Shown here in pieces: positions 53,719 through 63,825 of a stretch of 64,000 nt of DNA. The position numbers and the translations under genes are program-made. The stretch is from Azorinus chamasolen (Eukaryota; Mollusca; Bivalvia; Cardiida; Solecurtidae). Below the pieces are notes generated by a model, which saw only the letters and a program-made list of their open reading frames with translations, was not told the origin of the DNA and ran no database searches. The stretch lies in contig OY755242.1 of the NCBI GenBank assembly GCA_963576725.1, positions 23,642,656-23,706,655 of the forward strand, given 5' to 3'. Numbering within the stretch: position 1 is the first letter of the stretch; the number at the start of each line of letters is the position of its first letter.

Positions 53719-54150
53719 ATACAGTAGAACCTGTGTTAAGCGGCCAACAAAAAAGGTTTTTGTAAATGTTATGGTGGTAGCTTAATGCAGGTCAAAATTA
53801 ATACAGAAAGCTTTTTGCATTACTTTTGCCCCGCATTAAGCAACCATCTACTTTTAACTCTTTTGGCGCCAATTTAAAAGTGTCGTCTGCAATAATAATT
53901 TCATATTAAATATAATTCTAAACTAAATAATAAAGGTATATTTGTAAAACATTTGTTTTTAAAAACCTGTATGCTTGGGTTAAAATAATACAGAAAACAG
54001 TGAAGTCCCAGGTTAGATGCCGCCTTGAAAAGGCGGCATCTGACCTGGGACTGCACTGTTTTCAATGGTGCCAACAGGCGACATTGGCGCCGAAAGAGTT
54101 AAGACGTCTGTAGTCAATAAATGAATGGCCGCTTAAAGCAGGTTCTACTT
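53719..54150. mobile_element. PalT-type element hosting PalH
   Basis: ACAGTAGAACCTGTGTTAAG, TGGTAGCTTAATGCAGG, CAACCATCTAC, then PalH, then GAATGGCCGCTTAAAGCAGG and TTCTACTT. The outer arm GTTAAGCGGCCA is a further variant. Confidence 0.78.
53854..54102. mobile_element. PalH element, complete
   Basis: TTAACTCTTTTGGCGCCAA to ATTGGCGCCGAAAGAGTTAA. Hairpin GTCCCAGGTTAGATGCCGCC, TTGAAAA, GGCGGCATCTGACCTGGGAC, with a single G-T difference between arms. Confidence 0.92.
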
Positions 54151-54524
54151 AATCTCCTTTATCTGTGACTGGTGATTGTGGGAATTGTTTTGCTATGAAG
54201 ATAATGGTAAATTTACATATATACATGTACTAAACACTTAAATGCTGAAATATGATGTCATATTAAGCTTCAGCATATACATGTAGTACGACAAAAATCA
54301 TCTTACGTCCCGACGTTCTAATTTATGACGAGTGCTACTCTCTGCATAGCCAAAACTGGTACACATTCTAATTTATGACGAGTGCTACTCCCCACATAGC
54401 CAAGACTGACACACGTTCTAGTGTATATCAATTATAAAGCAAGCTTCGTACGACTTCTTATATACGACGACTTTCATTTATGATAAATGTAGTCGTACGT
54501 AAGACGGGCTCCGGATTCGAACAT
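54103..54524. repeat. short tandem duplication, about 66 bp
   Basis: ACGTTCTAATTTATGACGAG, TGCTACTC and CACATAGCCA recur at about 54312, 54364 and, in part, 54414. No gene. Confidence 0.55.
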
Positions 54525-54753
54525 TTAACCTTTTCCTCCATATATACGCCTTTCTACTCCTCTGTAAAAGTCACTTTATGAAACCATTGTGATAAATAGA
54601 GCATTTGCTCCTATAGGAGCAAATGCTCTATTTATCACAATGGTTTTAAACTACAAAATTCTAAAATTTTCCTTTTCTGTAGTTAATGCTCCTTATCGGT
54701 ATATTTATTCAAAGAGGTTTGATCTAAATATAGTCTATGGGGGAATGGGTTAA
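54525..54753. mobile_element. PalB element, complete
   Basis: TTAACCTTTTCCTCCATATA to GGGGGAATGGGTTAA, apex GCTCCTATAGGAGC. Confidence 0.92.
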
Positions 54754-54911
54754 ACATTGTTTATTTTACTTACTTTATCTTTGGCATTATCGACATAGTG
54801 ACACGCAGTTTGTATCCTGATTAGACGCCGAGTCACCCAGGGTCTCATCTGGATCAAAGCTGTTTATCAAGATAAGTGTTAACTTGAAAGATCGTTTCAT
54901 GTATCTGTCTT
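54754..54911. repeat. PalF remnant
   Basis: AGTTTGTATCCTGATTAGAC, GCCGAGTCACCCAGGGTCTC, ATCTGGATCAAAGCTG. Confidence 0.6.
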
Positions 54912-55145
54912 TTAACCCTTTACTCCATGAATATTCATGCAATAGATAATATCATTGCTTTTTTATGATATCACTAAAAACACTAACTTTTTTTTATCAT
55001 GGCAGAAAAAGTAGAATCAGATCTATATTATTCAACAAGCAACCACAGAAGACACTGATCAGACGGCTCCTATAGGAGCTGTCTGATCTGGGTCTACTCT
55101 GTTTGCAAAGGTATAGAAAGGCGTATTTATGGAGTAAAGGGTTAA
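54912..55145. mobile_element. PalA element
   Basis: TTAACCCTTTACTCCATGAA to TGGAGTAAAGGGTTAA, apex GCTCCTATAGGAGC. Confidence 0.9.
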
Positions 55146-55316
55146 TGTTCTTGACCAGGGGACCCTAAGAACCCTAAGTAATAGAGGCGCGAAACTTAGG
55201 CAAATAATGAAGACCAAGACCAAACCGTCCCCATGGGCTACTATGTGCTACTACATATATGTCAGTCTAAATTATCCGCACGGGGCCAAATTGATTTATC
55301 TAGATTTACAAACCAG
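55146..55316. other. spacer
   Basis: Nothing recognised. Confidence 0.35.
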
Positions 55317-55546
55317 TTAACACATTATCCCCTAGTGACGCATTTTTGCGTATCTATAAAAGTCACTTTATGAAACCATTGTGATAAATAGAGCATTTGC
55401 TCCTATAGGAGCAAATGTTCTATTAATCACAATGGTTTCAAACTACAACATTCTAAATTGTTCCTTTCCTCTAGTTAGTTAATGCTCCTTTTCGGCAGAT
55501 ACATTAAAAAAGGTTGGGTCTAAAATAGCCTAGGAGAGAATGAGTT
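55317..55546. mobile_element. PalB element, ACACATTATC end variant
   Basis: TTAACACATTATCCCCTAG to GGAGAGAATGAGTT. Apex GCTCCTATAGGAGC. The same variant ends occur at 59207. Confidence 0.88.
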
Positions 55547-55973
55547 GTAAGTGTTACTATTGGATGTCCGAATACTTGGGGGTAATAAGGTCGTACATGT
55601 ATAGGCTTTATAGGGTCTTTAATGTTGAAAGGGACACACAATAATTTGGAAATAAAGCAGCTAAGTACCCTCTGTTTATTTATCATTTTATTGGACAAAC
55701 AGTATATTGCAAATAAAAGTGTAATGAAAAGCATTGTAATGATACAAAAGCCTAATAAATACAGAAAAAACTGTTTAAGTAGCCATTCATTTATTGAACA
55801 CAGGAGTCTTACAAAGCAGGTGGATGCTTAATGCAGGGCAAAAGTAATGCAGAAAGCTCCTATAGGAGCTTTCTGTATTACTTTTGCCCTGCATTTAGCT
55901 ACCACCTGCCTAACAGACCCATAATTAATTGGACTTCTTTTTGAATACCGCTTAAGACATGTTCTGCTGTATA
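55547..55973. mobile_element. spacer, then PalT-type element
   Basis: About 55770-55973: GCCATTCATTTATTGAACAC matched loosely at the right, then GCAGGTGGATGCTTAATGC, GGGCAAAAGTAATGCAGAAA, apex GCTCCTATAGGAGC, and TTCTGCTGTATA end. Confidence 0.78.
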
Positions 55974-56417
55974 TAATTTAATGAGTTACAAAACAATTCA
56001 AAAAAAGGTGTTTTTCTCACAATGAAATTAATTTACTAGTAAAATTATAGAGAAATCCATTTTATGTTGCTGTTTGTATTTTTATAATTTCTTTTTTATT
56101 ATAACAACACGTAAACAGTGCTAATAATAATTGTCCTATTATTATTTACTCTTTCCTGTTACAATAGCCGTAAGGTCAAGCTATGTGTGACGGGTCTGAC
56201 AAGTAAACTAGTGAGTTTGTGATTACATTTAAAAGCAAATCGGTGTCTCGTCACGATTCCAACATTCAGACACTCTGTCTGCATTTGTGTAGAAAAATGG
56301 AATATAATTTTGTGTTTAGAAAGTGAAACGGAAGTGAATATGTGCAAACACAAGTTTGGTAATCATGATAAATCTACATATAAACCATTTACCTGGTGAT
56401 TATTCATTGAAGCCATT
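55974..56417. other. intergenic, no gene seen
   Basis: AT-rich at 55974-56150, then unique-looking sequence; the 64-codon minus frame has no recognised domain. Confidence 0.4.
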
Positions 56418-56652
56418 ACTCCACAAACATCCGTGTCGGAAATAATTACATAATTCATATTAATTGGATTACCTTAATACTAGCACATGGACACATGAAT
56501 CTTAGGCCATGACAAACACTGTAGAATAATATCTATATCAATAAGCAAAACAGTACAGACTCCGATGAGACGGCTCCTACGGGAGCGGTCTGACCTCGGT
56601 CTACTTTGTTTGCAAAGAGAAAGAAAGGCGTCTTTATGAAATAAAGGGTTAA
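56418..56652. mobile_element. PalA element, reverse
   Basis: GCCATTACTCCACAAACATC to TGAAATAAAGGGTTAA, hairpin GAGACGGCTCCTACGGGAGC. Confidence 0.8.
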
Positions 56653-57026
56653 GAAATATAACGATATCATGGATATCTATTATCTTAATTTTCATAATTG
56701 CATACGGGTGTTTAAGTCATGGCAGAAACTGTAGGATCTGGGTCTATGCTTATAAAAACTTTTAGTTGAGTCTGAGTTAGTTCTCAAGTTTTTGATTGGT
56801 CAGATTTGAGCCTTTGGCTCATATCTGACCAATCAAAAGCTTGAGAACACAAATCTGACCAATCAAAAGCTTAAGAACAAACTCAGATTGAACTAAAAAG
56901 CTTTATAAGCATGAACCCTGATCTATATAATTCCACAAGCAAACAGCACAGACCCTGATCTGACGACTCCTACAGGGTGTACTTTGTTTGCAAATGCGTC
57001 AAAAGGCGTCTCAGGGAAAGGGTTAA
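56653..57026. mobile_element. PalA hosting PalI
   Basis: Reverse PalA (CATGGCAGAAACTGTAG) is split by PalI at about 56738-56922 (GGTCTATGCTTATAAAAAC, TTTGAGCCTTTGGCTCA, TTATAAGCATGAACC) and ends CAGGGAAAGGGTTAA. In this PalI the duplicated inner arm is on the right side. Confidence 0.78.
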
Positions 57027-57888
57027 AGACAAAACGTTGCTCTCAAGATATGGAATGTGAAAACATGGGTATCAATGAGTCCAAGCCCAAGCTTATAACC
57101 TTCTGAATTAGAGTCGGAGCCAATGTTCTCAATATCAGGCCAGTCAGATGGTTATTGGTGAACTGAAACAGTTTATATAACATCAGTGCAATGTACATAA
57201 AGCTTCTAGCCTTTCTATTCTCTTGACATCACTGTATAGCATGTAAACCTACGTACAATATATTGCAGCCTATTAGTGTTCATATATATCATAGATTCAT
57301 CAGTTCAATTTGAAGATCGAAATGTTGCTTCACAGTGTTAATTGTTTTGTTGCATAATAATGACTATAATCCAGCTATTCCACAGGCAAACAAAGTTAAT
57401 GTGAGTTTATATGTAACTCTTTACTCTGTGAAATTTATGTAAGAAATTACATCCTGAATAGTAATTAGATTCATTTTTATGATGGTGAACGAGCTCAATG
57501 AACTTTGACCATGGCCAGAAACTGTAAAATCAGCACTATATCAGCCCATATCCAAACAAAACAAATCCTGTCTATTCTGGTTGTAATCTGGTGCAAAGGC
57601 GTAGAAAGACGTATCTATGGAGTAGGGGTCTGGAGGGTTTCATTCCAATTTCATTTGAAGGTTTGTGCACACAAAACGCAATATTTGCTCAATTTTGAAA
57701 TACTGGTCCAAGGTTAAAAAACGTTTTGCTTGAGTCTGAGTTCATCTCAAGCAGCTGTTTGGTGAGAATTTGAGCACGGTCATAATCTGACCATTCAGAT
57801 GCTTGAGAATGAACTCAGACTCAGACGTTTTATAACCACAGAGCCGTTTCGACAAGTACACTTTTGGTGGTGTCTGTATATCTAGTGA
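57027..57888. repeat. PalA and PalI remnants downstream of the Hsp70 gene
   Basis: 57416-57635 is a reverse PalA (ACTCTTTACTCTGTG, CATGGCCAGAAACTG, ATGGAGTAGGGG). 57720-57840 is a worn PalI (TTGAGTCTGAGTTCATCTC, GAGAATGAACTCAGACTC). No gene. Confidence 0.55.
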
Positions 57889-58949
57889 TCACATCAGTGT
57901 TAGATAGTGTGTAGAACATCCTTTCTGTCCTTTTTGAAATCTTACGTCAAATTTAACCTCGGTCTCTCCAAAGACAGAACACAGTTCAAACATTTTATCC
58001 TCTACTAGTGCCCCAAAGGGCAATGGTATTGTGAATCTCGCTTCTTTGTTAACTGTTGGATCTGTTGTCAGTTTTGGGATATCATCCGTTTTGCCAGATG
58101 TATATATTTCAAATATTTGTTCTTTCTGGTCCGCTGTCAAAGGCTTGTCGCTTTCTTTAATATGCTCTCCGTGTTTAACCGTTGTTCCCCCTTTCAGCAA
58201 TACATGAAATGCGTTGACACACATTTTGCGTCCTTCGATGACCTTGACCTCTCCACCTTTATGTTTAGCGTCGTCATACGGCTCTGTTCGTTGTAACCCA
58301 TATGTGAGTTTAACCATTCTTGTTCTTACCATTTCTGAATTGACCCCATATAAAATGGCACCTTTTGCTACTGAAACTGTGCGTTGACTTGGGAAATTTA
58401 CGCATTTCCCTTTCAGCATAAGTGCCAGTCTTTCTTGTACAATTTTGCTTTCGGCTAGACCTCCAACTACGATGACGTGTTTTGTATGTTTCAGCGCACT
58501 CTCCTTAAAAATTGAGTCCATTTCATCTCCGATACAGTTCAAACCATAATCGAACATACCCCTCAGCGACTGTGGCTCAATAACCAATTCATCACCCCGC
58601 ATTTCAAATATTTTCGACGTTGCAATGTGCCTTCTCAGACTCTCGTCGCTTCGGAATCCTCGTTTCTCTCTTGCAAGCATTGTCAACGACTTCGGCAGAT
58701 TCACGGCTAATTTCATATTCGTGGTCAAATTTTTCCTCTTTTGGTCAAAATCATTTACGATATTCAGAAAATCTATGCTGTAGCTCTGAACGAATTCTTC
58801 CACAACCTGGGTGCCAAACACCAGACAAAGATAAGACCGGAAGCAGGATACGACAGTGCTGCCGCCCCAGTTTCCTCCGGACGGATAGTGGAGGCTTTCA
58901 ACAGAACAATCGCCAACAGAGTAGTGAACTGCAATATCAACCGTGCCGC
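57889..58949 (-). CDS. HSPA12A: HSPA12-like last exon
   Basis: Acceptor TTTTAG at 58951-58950, first codon split (G)GC. It runs from GGTVDIAVHYSVGD to FQKGQKGCSTHYLTLM and stop. The open frame extends 23 codons upstream to an ATG at 59019, but those residues are hydrophobic intron read-through and do not belong to the protein. Confidence 0.93.
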
Positions 58950-61900
58950 CTAAAATAAAAAATAAAACCAGCAAACATTTTAATATGTAGGTATAATAAC
59001 GCAATACCATATTAGTCAAAACGATAAATGTTAATCTATCGACATTGTGCTTTATTCGACAATTAAGTAGGATTAAAATGATGTGGGATAAACCAGCGGC
59101 CCATCTTACTTAATACCGTACGACCAAATATATCGTAATTCCTAATTTGCGACACTCATTATTACCCTGATAGTCAGAATCTATCACACATTCTAATAAG
59201 CATCAATTAACACATTATCTCCTAGTGACGCCTTTTTGCGCATCTATAAAAGTCACTTTATGAAACCACTGTGATAAATAGAGCATTTGCCCCTTAAAGG
59301 AGCAAATGCTCTATTTATTACAATGGTTTCAAACTACAAAATTCTATAATTTTCTTTCCTCTATTTAATGCTCCTTTTCGGTAGATACATTCAAAGAGGT
59401 TGGGTCTAGAAACAGCCTAGGAGAGAATGAGTTCACGTCAATATACCTACCTGTAAATAGTGAAAACCCAGATGAGACAGCTCCTGCGGGAGCTGTCTCA
59501 TCAGGGTCTGCACTATTTACAATTTGATTGTGCAACTAGTGCATTCCACAGCAGTGACTGCACAGAGAAATAATTGTAGACAGTGAAGATATATGTAATT
59601 ATACCACAGGGCATGGGTAAATAAGGAGAAGTGCATTTTAAAATTCAGCAAGAGAAGGGTTAATTTATTATATTACCAAACACATGTGTTAAACAGCTAC
59701 TCAAGGGACTCTCGAAATTTTACTGCTGCTAAAATAGTTGGTTAATATCACTTCAATATACGGAGATGTATTTCTTTTAGACATCTCAAGTGGCTTCAAA
59801 CTTAATGGGTTTATTGCAGCTTTGTCGCCAAACAGTCCTAGCACATCAAATGAAATTAATCTTGTACCGGTGACACTGGTATCAGTTGTCCGATTTCCAA
59901 GCCAAATGGTGTTTGTCAACCAACATTTTAACACTTTACTTAAATGGTACTTGTAATGCAAGACGAACGTTACAGATAAAGCGCTTTCAACATAACTTCC
60001 GTCCTGCATCTAGCTGTAAGACCCACAATTAGGCTTCTTTTGTTTTAAAGCGTATGGTCGCTTTACATGTGGATGTGAACATTTAGCGTTACCATTGTAG
60101 CTTTAAATTATATTGGGTATATTAATGGTAAGCAAAGCAGTTTGGTCTGTTTAGAATTTAGACATTCTGCGGTGAAAGACTTAGCTACACATTCTCAATA
60201 ACACGTACCTGCTAGCTAAACCTTATAGTGCAGTATGTTTACTAAAACACAGATCTACTTCCGACACCTTATATTGTATCCATGAAAGGGTTACATAGCT
60301 TACCACCCATGTCCACTAAAGTATATTGTGTCCCCTTGTTTCGTAATTTGAAAGACAAGTCCGTGTCGGCAGACTGGTAAAACAGTGAGGCGCACTCAGC
60401 TTCGTAGGCAACGGTCAGTCGGGCTGGTTTGATGTCAGCCTAATAAAGCAATGATCGAAACTAAAATAATTCACATTTTAATACAAACGAATCACTCCTG
60501 TAGCATGTACAACACAACATGTACAATAGTGTGAGTGGTGGTCCAGTAGTAGGACGTTGGACTTGGGATCGAAGGGTCCCCGGTTCGAATCCTGCCATCG
60601 GGCTATCAGAATTTTTCTGAGCAAAAAATGCATCCCACGTTTGCTCCTCTCCACCCAGGTGTATAAATGGGTACCTGTGAGGGAAATAAGCCAATGTGCC
60701 ATGGCTGCCTTGGGCGCCGAATGTTAATGGCCGACTTATAACCCAGTGATCGGGGGGTAAATTGTGAAGTCGGGAGAATATGTACACTGTATATAGTTCC
60801 AGACTATAAACCTCACCTTTACCTTTTTAACACAACAATTTAATTAATGACAAATGCACTGCAAACACATTATTGGCATTATAAACATGTATTTTAACCG
60901 AATTGCTGTTTCAATATTACAATTAATCACTCACGAATTAACACAATGCATTCAATATCGTAACCAATTTCTGTACAATGTCATACTTAAACCTTTCAGT
61001 ACGGGAAACGAGTCATTAATGTCATTTGCTAACAATGTAAACCCAAATGAAAGGGCTCCTAGAGGAGTCCTTTCATCAAGGTCTACACTGTTTGTAATGT
61101 TACATTTTCTTGAGAGAAAAAACCACCCCTGAATATTAATGGTAAGCAAAGCAGCTTGGTCTGTTTAGAATTTAGACATTCTGCGGTGAAAGACTTAGCT
61201 ACACATTCTCAATAACACGTACCTGCTAGCTAAACATTATAGCGCAATATGTTTACTAAAACACTGATCTTCTTCCGACACCTTAGACATTGTTTATAAA
61301 CTGGTTCCAAGGCATCAAACAGTTTGGATACTTATGTCACACCGAATCACGTCTGGATCCCAGCTACAGTAAACTCTCGCTAGTACGACAACTCAAAAGA
61401 AGTATAATTCTGGAGTTTCAAAGCAGGTGGTATAAATAGCTTAATGCAGGATAAAATTTATGCAGAAAGCTCATATTGCATTTTTTGCCCTGTATTAAGC
61501 AGCCACCTACTTTTATAGACTCCTAAAGTATGTTGACGCATTAGTGAGACTTTACTGTAATGGGCCACCACACTTTAGCCATATAATCCAACCAGTTTGA
61601 AGAGTTTGTATTTGCTAGGGGACTTTCAATAACAAACCGTGCTGACCCTGATCAGAGGGATCCTCTCGGACTCCACTGATTTGAGTGTACAGTAAAACCT
61701 CTCTATAACGACCACTAAATTGTGTTAATTAGTTGGTATTTTGGGCAGGTGGTTGCTTAAAGCAAGGTGAAAGTAAAACAGAACGCTCCTATAGGAGCGT
61801 TCTGTTTCAATTTCACCTTGCTTTAAGCACCCACCTGCCTTTAACACAAAATACTTGATGTAATTTAGTGGTCGTTATAGAGAGGTTTTTCTGTATATTC

Positions 61901-62816
61901 CTTACATATATCGGTCCAATCATTTCCCATATCCTAATGGTAATGGATAACTAAAACCTTAATCAGTTCATGGGTGTCAATTTGTGAGATTATTCTAGAT
62001 GTTCTTACCACCGATGTCGCCAAAATGCACCACGACGAACAGGGCAGTCCCAGATCAGACGCTACCTTTTCAAAACGGCGTCTGATCAGGAACTTGACTA
62101 TTTGCCCCAACCTCTAGTTCAATGTCTGTGGTTAATTCCCTTGATATTTTCATTTAAGTATCTCAGTTCTTCATTATACAAAATGTTTTTTATGAAATCG
62201 AGTTACAGGCGAATACTAGAAATTTGGTGCCGTGTGTGTGTGTGTGTGGGGGGGGGGAGGAACAATACAAAAAACTTTGTTCTTGAATGAATAATCTGAC
62301 AAATTCAGTACTCAAATATTTGACAAGAAATTAGTATAAAGCATGTAAACTCTTTCATTCCTTGCAAACAGTCTAGATCCATATCAAATCACCCTTATAC
62401 TCGTATGAGTTGTCTGGTCAGGGGTTGCTTATGTTTCAACCCTGATTATCTATTACATATATTTTCAATGGCAATAAATAACTTTACTTTATACTTTAAC
62501 CCTTCGCTTGCTGAAATTTAAAATAATTTATTCATAGAGGGTGGAATCATGCATGAATATTCACTACGTAATTGGATATGACTATAATACATACATTGAG
62601 AGCTGCTAGCCTCATCACTGCCTTGGCCTTGTTATTCCAGATTGCTGGCACGGTCAGCACAAAGAGGACATCGTCCTCACTGTAAGTGGCAGCAGCAATG
62701 TTCAGTGCCCGCATCAGCTGGTTCTTTAGGAACTTAATGGACATGGTCAAGATCTTGACCACCGGAATCGCGTGTTGCTCCGATATATCCTTCACTGATG
62801 TGTTTCTTGTAATCGT
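57889..62816 (-). CDS. HSPA12A: HSPA12-like Hsp70 family protein, 3' part (5' end off window)
   Basis: Three minus-strand exons (62816-62595, 60439-60304, 58949-57889) join in frame as 222 + 136 + 1061 bases, giving 472 residues plus stop. HSPA12 proteins have about 680 residues, so roughly 200 N-terminal residues, including the first ATP phosphate loop, lie beyond the right edge. Landmarks are VLFVLTVPAIW (subdomain before the second phosphate loop), LTVAYEAECAS (family norm ALEPEAAS), the phosphate-2 loop VDMGGGTVDIAVH across the second intron, the adenosine motif VIVVGGLAESKIVQ, and LTYGLQRTEPY. There is no canonical Hsp70 substrate-binding lid, as usual for HSPA12. These are cytosolic atypical chaperone-like ATPases; bivalves carry many copies, often linked to stress and immunity. 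Partner and substrate are unknown. Confidence 0.9.
59020..59206. other. intron sequence
   Basis: AT-rich, nothing recognised. Confidence 0.4.
59207..59432. mobile_element. PalB element, ACACATTATC end variant
   Basis: TTAACACATTATCTCCTAG to GGAGAGAATGAGTT; apex GCCCCTTAAAGGAGC with one changed base on the left arm. It abuts PalC. Confidence 0.88.
59431..59663. mobile_element. PalC element, reverse
   Basis: TTCACGTCAATATACC to AGCAAGAGAAGGGTTAA, hairpin centre GACAGCTCCTGCGGGAGCTG. Both internal target sites are empty. Confidence 0.9.
59664..60060. other. intronic open frames and PalT fragment
   Basis: Both strands are open over about 59700-59960 (plus GDVFLLDISSGFKLNGF; minus RLISFDVLGLFGDKAAINP). 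Neither matches a family I know, and the Hsp70 exons join without it. PalT pieces (GCAAGACGAACGTTACAG, TCCGTCCTGCATCTAGC) follow at 59955-60050. Confidence 0.4.
60112..60278. repeat. direct repeat, copy 1
   Basis: TATTAATGGTAAGCAAAGC through TAGAATTTAGACATTCTGC and ACGTACCTGCTAGCTAAAC to TTCCGACACCTTA is repeated at 61133-61293 with about 8 differences. The first third resembles a PalE body. Confidence 0.85.
60304..60439 (-). CDS. HSPA12A: HSPA12-like middle exon
   Basis: Encodes ADIKPARLTVAYEAECASL, FYQSADTDLSFKLRN, KGTQYTLVDMG(G). Acceptor TTATTAG, donor GTAAGC, phase 0 to 1. Too short and hidden to appear as a long open frame, but it exactly bridges its neighbours. Confidence 0.92.
60521..60785 (+). 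mobile_element. tRNA-derived SINE in the Hsp70 intron
   Basis: A box TGGTCCAGTAGTAGGACG, B box GGTTCGAATCC, then CTCCTCTCCACCCAGG, TAAATGGGTACCTGTGAGGG and a right part CGGGGGGTAAATTGTG. ATGTACAA/ATGTACAC on the two sides may be the target duplication. Antisense to the gene. Confidence 0.8.
60985..61135. mobile_element. PalE element
   Basis: AAACCTTTCAGTACGGG, hairpin ATGTAAACCCAAATGAAAGG, GCTCCTAGAGGAGTC, CCTTTCATCAAGGTC. The right end merges into the repeat below. Confidence 0.75.
61133..61293. repeat. direct repeat, copy 2
   Basis: Partner of 60112-60278. The two copies flank the middle Hsp70 exon on either side, about 1.02 kb apart. Confidence 0.85.
61294..61687. mobile_element. PalF remnant and PalT element
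   Basis: 61312-61364: CAGTTTGGATACTTATGTC. PalT 61365-61559: TACAGTAAACTCTCGCTAG to GTGAGACTTTACTGTA, with apex lost (GAAAGCTCATATTGC). 61610-61687: a PalE/A arm trace (CTGATCAGAGGGATCC). Confidence 0.75.
61688..61895. mobile_element. PalD element, complete
   Basis: TACAGTAAAACCTCTCTATA to TATAGAGAGG, TTTTTCTGTA; apex GCTCCTATAGGAGC. Closely matches 3585-3789. Confidence 0.92.
61896..62496. repeat. PalH-like and PalF-like remnants, GT/G microsatellite
   Basis: 62010-62110: GCAGTCCCAGATCAGACGC, CGGCGTCTGATCAGGAAC. 62232-62256: GTGTGTGTGTGTG then poly-G. 62360-62430: AACAGTCTAGATCCATATC. No gene. Confidence 0.55.
62497..62594. repeat. PalC end fragment at the intron start
   Basis: TTAACCCTTCGCTTGCTG only; the rest of the element is missing. 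Confidence 0.6.
62595..62816 (-). CDS. HSPA12A: HSPA12-like exon, most 5' in window
   Basis: Encodes TITRNTSVKDISEQHAIPVV, KILTMSIKFLKNQLMRALN, IAAATYSEDDVLFVLTVPAI and WNNKAKAVMRLAALN. Acceptor CTTACAG, donor GTATGT, 74 codons, phase 0 at both ends. VLTVPAIW is diagnostic for the family. Confidence 0.92.
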
Positions 62817-62857
62817 CTGTAAGAGAGTGGAAGACATTGCTAAGTTAAGATACTGCA

Positions 62858-63265
62858 GAACCTGTCTTTAGTGACCATTCATCAGTTGAACACAATATTC
62901 TTTAAAAGCACAAGGTTGTTAAATGCAGGGCGAAAGTAAAAAAGAAAGCTCCAGTAGGAGCTTTATGATTTACAGTAAAACCGTTTAATGCGACCACCAA
63001 AAAGGGGCCTAATTCACAGCGGCAAAGGCATGTGGTAGTTTAATGCAGGACGAAAGTTATGCAGAAAGCTCATATAGGAGCTTTCTGCATAACTTTCGTT
63101 CTGCATTAAGCAACCACCTGGTTATGAAGACAGCCATGTTTGTTCATTCAGTGGTCGCATTAGAGGGGTTTACTGTACTTTCAACCTGCATTACCTTACC
63201 ACCTGTCTTAAAGACCCGCACTTATATATTTATTAATGGTCACTTAAAACAGTTTTGTTGTACAT
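62858..63265. mobile_element. PalT-type element hosting another PalT
   Basis: Outer: ACCATTCATCAGTTGAAC, TTGTTAAATGCAGGGCGAAA, AAAGCTCCAGTAGGAGCTTT, and after the insert CTTTCAACCTGCATTACC, ATGGTCACTTAAAACAG, TTGTTGTA. The insertion lies just right of the outer apex. Confidence 0.78.
62971..63177. mobile_element. inner PalT element
   Basis: TACAGTAAAACCGTTTAATG to TAGAGGGGTTTACTGTA; apex GCTCATATAGGAGC, arms GCAGGACGAAAGTTATGCAG. Confidence 0.9.
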
Positions 63266-63371
63266 GTATTACATTGTTCGTTCGTTGTCATGGGCGACTA
63301 TGTAACTACGTTTGAACAATTATCCGATGAGGTATTGAGGATCCTGATTGTTTTATATTGTGATTATGTAT

Positions 63372-63825
63372 TTTAACCGTATCGCCCGGCTGCCAGGCGC
63401 TTTTCTACTTGTTACATTGTCGCAGGCAAAGTTTTAGAATTGACATTTCTTCAAATTCTTTATAAAAAGATAAACAGATTGGCAGAGAGTTTGGATCCTG
63501 GTGAGACAACGATTTAATCGGCATCTCACCTGGGTCCAAACTGTTTCACATGATATCATATACCCGGCTTCGTGTCAGTGAAGGGTTTTAACGAAAGGCA
63601 AGAAACTGCAGCAATAAATATGAATAAAAAGACACATTTTGCTGACGCCATTACAAGCGTACGCGACAGCGAATAATGATTTTGTTTTTATCTATTTATT
63701 TTGTGAGTTTTCATATGATAAATAATATATGTAAGGCTATTAATTAGCTTTATATTAATAATGGCATATATGCAAGAAACTGTTTAGCCCTGGTAAGACG
63801 TGCAGAAACAGATCTATATAACCCC
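63372..63825. repeat. PalF-type element and PalA remnant
   Basis: 63372-63590: TTAACCGTATCGCCCGGC, hairpin GAGTTTGGATCCTGGTGAGA, CATCTCACCTGGGTCCAAAC, right end GTGAAGGGTTTTA. 63660-63825: PalA body fragments (GATTTTGTTTTTATC, GCCCTGGTAAGACG). Confidence 0.6.

Noticed and set aside
58950..59019. ATG at 59019 as the start of a 376-residue Hsp70-like protein
   Set aside because: The frame upstream of 58949 is intron with a clear TTTTAG acceptor; the upstream exon at 60304-60439 completes the GGGTVD loop.
60545..60600. Possible tRNA gene
   Set aside because: The tRNA-like part continues into a SINE body that shares a domain with 49150-49421.
60461..60787. 108-codon minus-strand open frame
   Set aside because: It is the antisense of a SINE; no independent coding evidence.
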